A stretch of 19,586 nt of DNA from RGDT01 sp964630925 (GTDB lineage: Bacteria; Planctomycetota; Planctomycetia; Gemmatales; Gemmataceae): the NCBI GenBank assembly GCA_964630925.1, contig CAZVZK010000179.1, forward strand, positions 1 to 19,586, in the 5' to 3' direction. Shown here piece by piece: positions 15,545 through 19,586 of this stretch (the stretch's first letter is position 1; every line of letters starts with the position of its first letter). Below the pieces are notes generated by a model, which saw only the letters and a program-made list of their open reading frames with translations, made no database searches and was not told the DNA's origin. A program made the translations under genes and the position numbers.

Positions 15545-15555
15545 ACGGGGGCGCC

Positions 15556-16446
15556 ATGAGGGGGATCATCCTGGCGGGTGGCGCGGGGACGCGGCTGCAC
15601 CCGCTGACGCTGGCGGTCAGCAAGCAGCTCCTGCCCATCTACGACAAGCCCGTGATCCACTACCCGCTCTCGGTGCTCATGCTCGCGGGGGTCAGGGAGG
15701 TGCTCGTCATCTCCACCCCGCGCGACCTGCCCGCCGTCGAACGGCTCCTCGGGGACGGCTCGGCGCTGGGGCTGAACATCGCCTATGCGGGGCAGGCCAG
15801 GCCGGGCGGCATCGCCGAGGCGTTCCTCATCGGTGCCGGCTTCATCGGCGCCGGCCCCGTGTGCCTGGTGCTGGGCGACAACCTCTTCTTCGGCCACGGC
15901 CTCGGGACGCTCCTGGAGGACGCGGCGACGCTCCGCGAGGGCGCGCGGGTGTTCGCCTACCGGGTGGACGACCCCGCGCGCTACGGGGTGGTCGAGCTGG
16001 GGCCGGGCTCCGAGGCGCTGTCCGTCGAGGAGAAGCCCGCCAGGCCACGCTCGCACTGGGCCGTCACCGGCCTGTACTTCTACGGCCCCGACGTGGTGGA
16101 CGTGGCGAAGTCGCTGAAGCCGTCGGCGCGCGGCGAGCTGGAGATCACCGACGTGAACCGGGCCTACCTGGCGCGCGGCGCGCTGTCGGTGACGGCGCTG
16201 GGGCGCGGCTTCGCGTGGCTGGACACGGGGACGCCCGACTCGCTGCTGGCGGCGTCGCTGTTCGTGCAGACGGTGGAGCAGCGCACCGGCCTCAAGGTCG
16301 CCTGCCTGGAGGAGGTCGCCCTGGCGAAGGGGCTCGTCACCGAGGACGCTTTCGAGGGCCTGATCGGCCAGCACCCGCCCGGCCCCTACGCCGATTACCT
16401 GCGGCGAGTCCTGGCAGATCGCCGCGCCGGCGGGGGTGCGCCATGA
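15556..16446 (+). CDS. rmlA: Glucose-1-phosphate thymidylyltransferase
   Basis: A 296-residue protein, the usual RmlA length, which makes dTDP-glucose from dTTP and glucose-1-phosphate, the first step toward dTDP-L-rhamnose. It shows the nucleotidyltransferase signature GGAGTRLHPLT (8-18), SKQLLPIYDKP (22-32), LVLGDNLFFG (about 106-115), SVEEKP, and FAWLDTGTPDSLL, all typical of RmlA/RfbA. The ATG at 15556 has a GGGGG stretch four bases upstream. Its last codon and stop overlap the ATG of rmlB (ATGA), indicating translational coupling. It follows the AAA+ ATPase gene by 11 bp. Confidence 0.96.
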   Translation: MRGIILAGGAGTRLHPLTLAVSKQLLPIYDKPVIHYPLSVLMLAGVREVLVISTPRDLPAVERLLGDGSALGLNIAYAGQARPGGIAEAFLIGAGFIGAGPVCLVLGDNLFFGHGLGTLLEDAATLREGARVFAYRVDDPARYGVVELGPGSEALSVEEKPARPRSHWAVTGLYFYGPDVVDVAKSLKPSARGELEITDVNRAYLARGALSVTALGRGFAWLDTGTPDSLLAASLFVQTVEQRTGLKVACLEEVALAKGLVTEDAFEGLIGQHPPGPYADYLRRVLADRRAGGGAP

Positions 16447-17450
16447 CCTCCATGAGGACTGTGCTGGTGACGGGCGGCTGCGGCTTCATCGGCGGGCACC
16501 TCGTGCGCCGCCTGCTGGCGTCGCCGGCGTACTCCGTGGTGAACCTCGACGCGCTGACCTACGCGGGCGACCCCGACGGCCCCGAGGGCGCCGCCGGCCA
16601 CCCGCGTTACCGCTTCGTGCGGGGCGACGTGGCCGACCCGGCGGCGGTGGGCGACGCGATGGCCGGGGCGTGGGGCGTGGTCCACCTGGCGGCGGAGTCC
16701 CACGTCGACAGGAGCATCGTGGACTCGGGGCCGTTCGTGCGCGCCAACGTCGTGGGGACGCAGGTCATGCTGGACGCGGCGCGGCGCCACGGGGTGGAGC
16801 GGTTCGTCCAGGTGTCGACGGACGAGGTGTACGGCAGCCTGGGGCCGGAGGGCGCGTTCACGGAGGAGTCGCCGCCCGCGCCCAACAGCCCCTACGCCGC
16901 CAGCAAGGCCTCGGCGGACCTGCTCGTCCGGGCGTACCATCACACCTTCGGCCTGCCCGCCGTCATCACGCGCTGCTCGAATAACTACGGGACGCACCAA
17001 CACCCCGAGAAACTCATCCCCTTTTTCATCAAGAACCTCCTCGCCGGCGAGCGGGTGCCGGTCTACGGCGACGGCCTCCAGGTCCGTGACTGGCTGCACG
17101 TCTCCGACCACTGCGCCGCGCTGGAGGCCGTGCTGCTGGGTGGGCGGCCGGGGGAGGTGTACAACGTCGGGGGGCGGTGCGAGGTCACGAACCTCGCCCT
17201 CACACGCGAGCTGCTCCGCATCCTGGGCAGGCCCGAGTCCCTCATCGAGCACGTCGCCGACAGGCCGGGCCACGACCGCCGCTACGCGGTGGACTGCTCG
17301 AAGATCGAACGCGAGCTGGGCTGGAGGCCATCCGTGCCGTTCGCCGAGGGCCTGCGTGAGGCGGCGGCGTGGTACGCGGCCAACGGGGCGTGGTCGGCGC
17401 GCATGCTGGCGCGGGCGGCGGGCCGCGGGCCGGCGCGGGGGGCCGTGTGA
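16443..17450 (+). CDS. rmlB: dTDP-glucose 4,6-dehydratase
   Basis: A 335-residue extended short-chain dehydrogenase that converts dTDP-glucose to dTDP-4-keto-6-deoxyglucose using bound NAD. It has the Rossmann motif GGCGFIG (11-17), HLAAESHVDRSI (81-92), the catalytic triplet Thr-Asp-Glu in STDEVYG (125-131), YAASK (151-155) with the Tyr-Lys pair, and RCSNNYGTHQHPEKLIP typical of RmlB. The chosen start overlaps the rmlA stop (ATGA); a second Met three residues later is possible. Its TGA overlaps the ATG of the next gene (TGATG). Confidence 0.96.
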   Translation: MTSMRTVLVTGGCGFIGGHLVRRLLASPAYSVVNLDALTYAGDPDGPEGAAGHPRYRFVRGDVADPAAVGDAMAGAWGVVHLAAESHVDRSIVDSGPFVRANVVGTQVMLDAARRHGVERFVQVSTDEVYGSLGPEGAFTEESPPAPNSPYAASKASADLLVRAYHHTFGLPAVITRCSNNYGTHQHPEKLIPFFIKNLLAGERVPVYGDGLQVRDWLHVSDHCAALEAVLLGGRPGEVYNVGGRCEVTNLALTRELLRILGRPESLIEHVADRPGHDRRYAVDCSKIERELGWRPSVPFAEGLREAAAWYAANGAWSARMLARAAGRGPARGAV

Positions 17451-18298
17451 TGGCCGGCGGCGTCGGGCGGGTGATGGTGTTCGGGCCGCGCGGCTACCTC
17501 GGCGCCGCGTTCCTGGGGCACATCCCCGGCGCGCTGGCCTCCGACGCCGACACCGCCGACCGCGGAGAGGTGGCACGCGCGTTGGACGCGGGGATGCCGG
17601 ACGCCGTGGTCAACTGCGCCGGCAGGACGGGGCGGCCCAACGTGGACTGGTGCGAGGAACACAAGGCGGAGACGCTGCGCTCCAACGTGACGGGCGCGCT
17701 GGTGGTGGCCGACGAGTGTTTGAGGCGCGGCGTCCACCTGACCCACCTGAGCTCGGGGTGCATCTACGACGGCGACGACGGCGGGCGCGGCTGGTCGGAG
17801 GAAGACCCGCCCAACTTCGCCGGCTCCTTCTACGCGCGCACCAAGGCGTGGTCCGACCGGGCCCTGGCCGAGCTGCCCGTGCTGGTGCTGAGGCCGAGGA
17901 TGCCCTTCGACGGCACGCGTTCGCCGCGCAACCTCATCGTGAAACTCTCTGGCTACGGCCGCGTGCTGGACGCGCCCAACTCCCTGACACACCTGCCGGG
18001 CCTGTTGAAGGCCGCAGAGGCGCTCATCGCGCTGCGGGCCACGGGGGTGTTCAACGCCGTGAACGAGGGTGCCTTGTCGCCGTACGAGGTCATGCGCCTG
18101 TACCGCGAGATCGTCGACCCGACGCATGAGTTCGAGCCGCTGCCCGCCGACAGGCTGGGGGAGGTGGCGCGGGCGGGGCGGAGCAACTGCGTCCTCCGCA
18201 CGGCCAAGCTGCGGGGCTTGGGGCTGGGCCTGGGGCCGGCGCAAGAGGCCCTTCGCCTGGCCCTGTGTGAGCTCGCGGCTCCCGCGGCGGATGGTTGA
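17450..18298 (+). CDS. RmlD-like enzyme resembling bifunctional 3,5-epimerase/4-reductase of rhamnose synthesis
   Basis: A 282-residue NAD(P)-binding protein with GPRGYLG (12-18) and the YxxxK pair (Tyr128, Lys132). Instead of standard RmlD motifs it carries blocks I recognise from plant UER1 and the RHM C-terminal domain: TGRPNVDWCEEHKAETLR (60-77), SSGCIYDGDD (101-110), EEDPPNFAGSFYARTKA (117-133), RPRMPF (148-153), SPRNLIVK (158-165) and LDAPNS (173-178). In the plant enzyme a Cys in the GCI motif and a Lys in the NFITK motif are linked to 3,5-epimerisation; both are kept here (Cys104, Lys165). The likely reaction is conversion of dTDP-4-keto-6-deoxyglucose to dTDP-L-rhamnose in one protein. 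rmlC is absent from the window, which agrees. A plain RmlD reductase relying on an rmlC elsewhere remains possible. Confidence 0.85.
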   Translation: MAGGVGRVMVFGPRGYLGAAFLGHIPGALASDADTADRGEVARALDAGMPDAVVNCAGRTGRPNVDWCEEHKAETLRSNVTGALVVADECLRRGVHLTHLSSGCIYDGDDGGRGWSEEDPPNFAGSFYARTKAWSDRALAELPVLVLRPRMPFDGTRSPRNLIVKLSGYGRVLDAPNSLTHLPGLLKAAEALIALRATGVFNAVNEGALSPYEVMRLYREIVDPTHEFEPLPADRLGEVARAGRSNCVLRTAKLRGLGLGLGPAQEALRLALCELAAPAADG

Positions 18299-18411
18299 CG
18301 GCCCTCAGGATGCCGTGGGATGACGGGCCGACCCGTGGTTGTGTAGGACCGGCAACCCTCGCATTCTCCAGGGCGAGCCAGCGAACGGCGCGGTGATTCT
18401 CGACCGGCGGC

Positions 18412-18542
18412 AGGGCCATCGCCTGTTGGAATCTGGCGAAGAGAGGGAAGCCCAACTTCGGGGCGAGACGGACGATCCTCTTGGACTTACGGCGATTCCA
18501 GGCACGCCCCAGATCCCCCAACCTCCAACAGGCGATGGCCCT
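18412..18542. repeat. 131-bp element bounded by perfect 19-bp inverted repeats
   Basis: AGGGCCATCGCCTGTTGGA at 18412-18430 is the exact reverse complement of 18524-18542. The enclosed 93 bp has no evident gene. The size and symmetry suggest a MITE-like or other dispersed repeat, or a large cruciform. No target-site duplication is visible at the ends, and no second copy was noticed in the window. Confidence 0.6.
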
Positions 18543-18556
18543 TGGTTATGCGGGCC

Positions 18557-18583
18557 AAAATGACGCCGAGGTGCCACGGCGTC
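18557..18583 (-). terminator. Probable intrinsic terminator of the aminotransferase gene
   Basis: On the minus strand GACGCCG (18583-18577) pairs with CGGCGTC (18568-18562) around an 8-base loop and is followed by ATTTT (18561-18557). It lies about 90 bases past the aminotransferase stop, as expected for a Rho-independent terminator of that transcript. Confidence 0.55.
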
Positions 18584-18606
18584 CCAGGGTGAGGCGTCTC
18601 GAGTTT

Positions 18607-18648
18607 TGACACGAGGAAAGCGCGGTATCCGCGCCGCCCGCCGTGTCA
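18607..18648. repeat. Nested hairpin downstream of the aminotransferase gene
   Basis: TGACACG at 18607-18613 pairs with CGTGTCA at 18642-18648. Inside it GCGCGG (18620-18625) pairs with CCGCGC (18629-18634) over a 3-base loop. The minus strand has AAAA rather than a U-run after it, so a role in RNA stability or processing is as likely as termination. Confidence 0.45.
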
Positions 18649-18669
18649 GGGCAAGGTCGCACCGATGGG

Positions 18670-19586
18670 TCAGGCGTTGGCACGCAGGGCGGCCGCCAGG
18701 GCTTCTGGCTGGCCGGAGCTCCACGCGTCCGCCGGCAGGGAGAGGCGGACGACGCCGCCCTCGTACGCGGTCACCGCCACCCCGGACTCGCAGAGTCGCA
18801 TCCGCAGCTGCTCCGCCGGCAACGCACGCACGGACATACGCTCGGCCTCCAGCAGCAGGATGCCCGTCCGCATCCCGGCGGCCGGCAGGAGCGGCCGCCA
18901 GCCGTTCGCCCGCGCCGCCACCGCCGCCGACTCCGCGTTCGCGAGGCGGCCCGCCAGCCCACAGCCAGGGCCGCCCGCGGCCAGGGCGTCGGACACGGCC
19001 CCCTGGCAGGAGAACAGCGCCGCCAGCCCCACCGTCTCCGACCAGGCGTCGGCCACGCCCCGCTCGAACGCGGCCGAGAATTCCAGGAGCGGGTCTTCGA
19101 GCTCGCGGGCCCGCCCCATGTGGTCCAGCAGGGTCTCGATCACGCCGCGCGAGCGCCGCCGCCCGTGGAAGGCCAGACCCATCGGGTGGTACGCGCCCAG
19201 CCACTTGTGGCACCCGGCCAGGTAAAGGTCGCAGTGCTCGGCCATCGGCCCGTCCCCGGCGTGGCAGAAGCCCTGCGCCCCGTCCACCACAACGAACCGG
19301 GGTGGGCGCCCCTCGAGGGCCGCGACGATCCGCCCGACGGGCAGCCTCACGCCGAGGTGGCTGACCGCCGTCAGGAACAGCCCGTCGCACCCCCCCGCCT
19401 CGTACCCCCTGCGGACGATCTCGGCGGCCTCCGCCTCGCCCACGCCCCCGGCGAGCAGCCCGTCATGCAGCGGCAGGCGCGTCACGGCGCGGCAGGCGCG
19501 GAGCGCCTCGCGTTCCAGGATGTCGTGGTAAGCCGGCCACCCGAGGTCCGTCACCAGGACGTTGCGGCACGGGTGGAAGAGCAGCC
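18670..19586 (-). CDS. Class-V PLP-dependent aminotransferase family protein (N-terminus beyond right edge)
   Basis: At least 305 codons are open from the right edge to the stop at 18670. An in-frame GTG at 19552-19554 exists, but the frame continues upstream to the edge with well-formed sequence (CRNVLVTDLGWPAYHDIL), so the true start is outside. Class-V fold-type I features are the Asp block VVVDGAQGF (PLP nitrogen contact) and LYLAGCHKWLGAY with the Schiff-base Lys (codon 19204-19206), spaced as in the CefD/EgtE/cysteine-desulfurase-like group. A C-terminal small domain includes GVAVTAYEGGVVRLSLP. The substrate is not apparent. It converges on the rhamnose operon and is not obviously part of it. 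Confidence 0.85.
   Translation of the reverse strand, partial: LLFHPCRNVLVTDLGWPAYHDILEREALRACRAVTRLPLHDGLLAGGVGEAEAAEIVRRGYEAGGCDGLFLTAVSHLGVRLPVGRIVAALEGRPPRFVVVDGAQGFCHAGDGPMAEHCDLYLAGCHKWLGAYHPMGLAFHGRRRSRGVIETLLDHMGRARELEDPLLEFSAAFERGVADAWSETVGLAALFSCQGAVSDALAAGGPGCGLAGRLANAESAAVAARANGWRPLLPAAGMRTGILLLEAERMSVRALPAEQLRMRLCESGVAVTAYEGGVVRLSLPADAWSSGQPEALAAALRANA

Larger units (their letters stand above)
18299..18669. other. Convergent intergenic gap of 371 bp
   Basis: The gap lies between the stops of two converging genes. It contains the inverted-repeat element at 18412-18542 and two hairpins at 18562-18583 and 18607-18648. Short open frames cross it on both strands, including one reading RRKSKRIVRLAPKLGF on the minus strand, but none has a supported start or a recognisable family. 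Confidence 0.7.

Noticed and set aside
15262..15555. Extension of rmlA into the ATPase gene
   Set aside because: The RmlA family begins with M-x-G-I-I-L-A-G-G, exactly at 15556.
18090..18521. 143-codon minus-strand frame across the convergent gap
   Set aside because: More than half is antisense to the reductase gene and it has no family match that I recognise; only the intergenic part looks protein-like and is noted with the inverted repeat.

Overview
This is a very GC-rich chromosomal window, by eye around 70% G+C or more except for one patch near 11-12.4 kb. The features that point to a lineage are long glycosyltransferase/methyltransferase/TPR fusion proteins, a SEC-C/Hint/nuclease toxin with a SUKH immunity protein, a DUF6882-like protein and an orphan ClpA-like ATPase. 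They fit a planctomycete of the Gemmata/Isosphaera type. This is an inference from style and composition; no rRNA or other marker gene is present, and another high-GC group such as Myxococcota cannot be excluded.

Layout. (1) Positions 1-9969, all minus strand, form one polysaccharide or glycoconjugate cluster read right to left. It comprises a TPR/GT4/methyltransferase fusion, a UDP-GlcNAc 2-epimerase (WecB), a CgeB-like GT/methyltransferase/GT-D-like triple fusion, a small FkbM methyltransferase, and a very long protein with GT2, methyltransferase, GT2, GT2 and TPR parts that runs off the left edge. (2) Positions 10090-12984, minus strand, hold a DUF6882-like gene and a polymorphic-toxin module. 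The toxin has an N-terminal SEC-C zinc motif, a Hint domain lacking its catalytic N-terminal half, and a DNA/RNA non-specific endonuclease tip. Its SUKH immunity gene lies directly downstream. The nuclease tip, immunity gene and following spacer are visibly lower in GC than everything around them, which suggests an acquired cassette. (3) Positions 13178-18298, plus strand, form a tight operon: a ClpA/B-type double-AAA+ ATPase with a degenerate first ATPase site, then rmlA, rmlB and a short RmlD-like reductase. (4) The end holds a 371-bp convergent gap with a perfect 19-bp inverted repeat and two hairpins, then a class-V aminotransferase on the minus strand that runs off the right edge.

How the genes work together. 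rmlA and rmlB make dTDP-4-keto-6-deoxyglucose. The third enzyme resembles the bifunctional 3,5-epimerase/4-reductase of plant rhamnose synthesis (UER1, RHM C-terminus) more than classical RmlD. It keeps both the Cys and the Lys associated with epimerisation, so the pathway to dTDP-L-rhamnose may be complete without rmlC, which is absent here. WecB would supply UDP-ManNAc. The glycosyltransferase fusions would assemble these sugars into a surface polymer or glycan, and the methyltransferase domains would decorate it. The toxin-immunity pair sits between the two sugar clusters, a common position for exchangeable cassettes.

No tRNA, rRNA, CRISPR array, transposase or integrase was seen.
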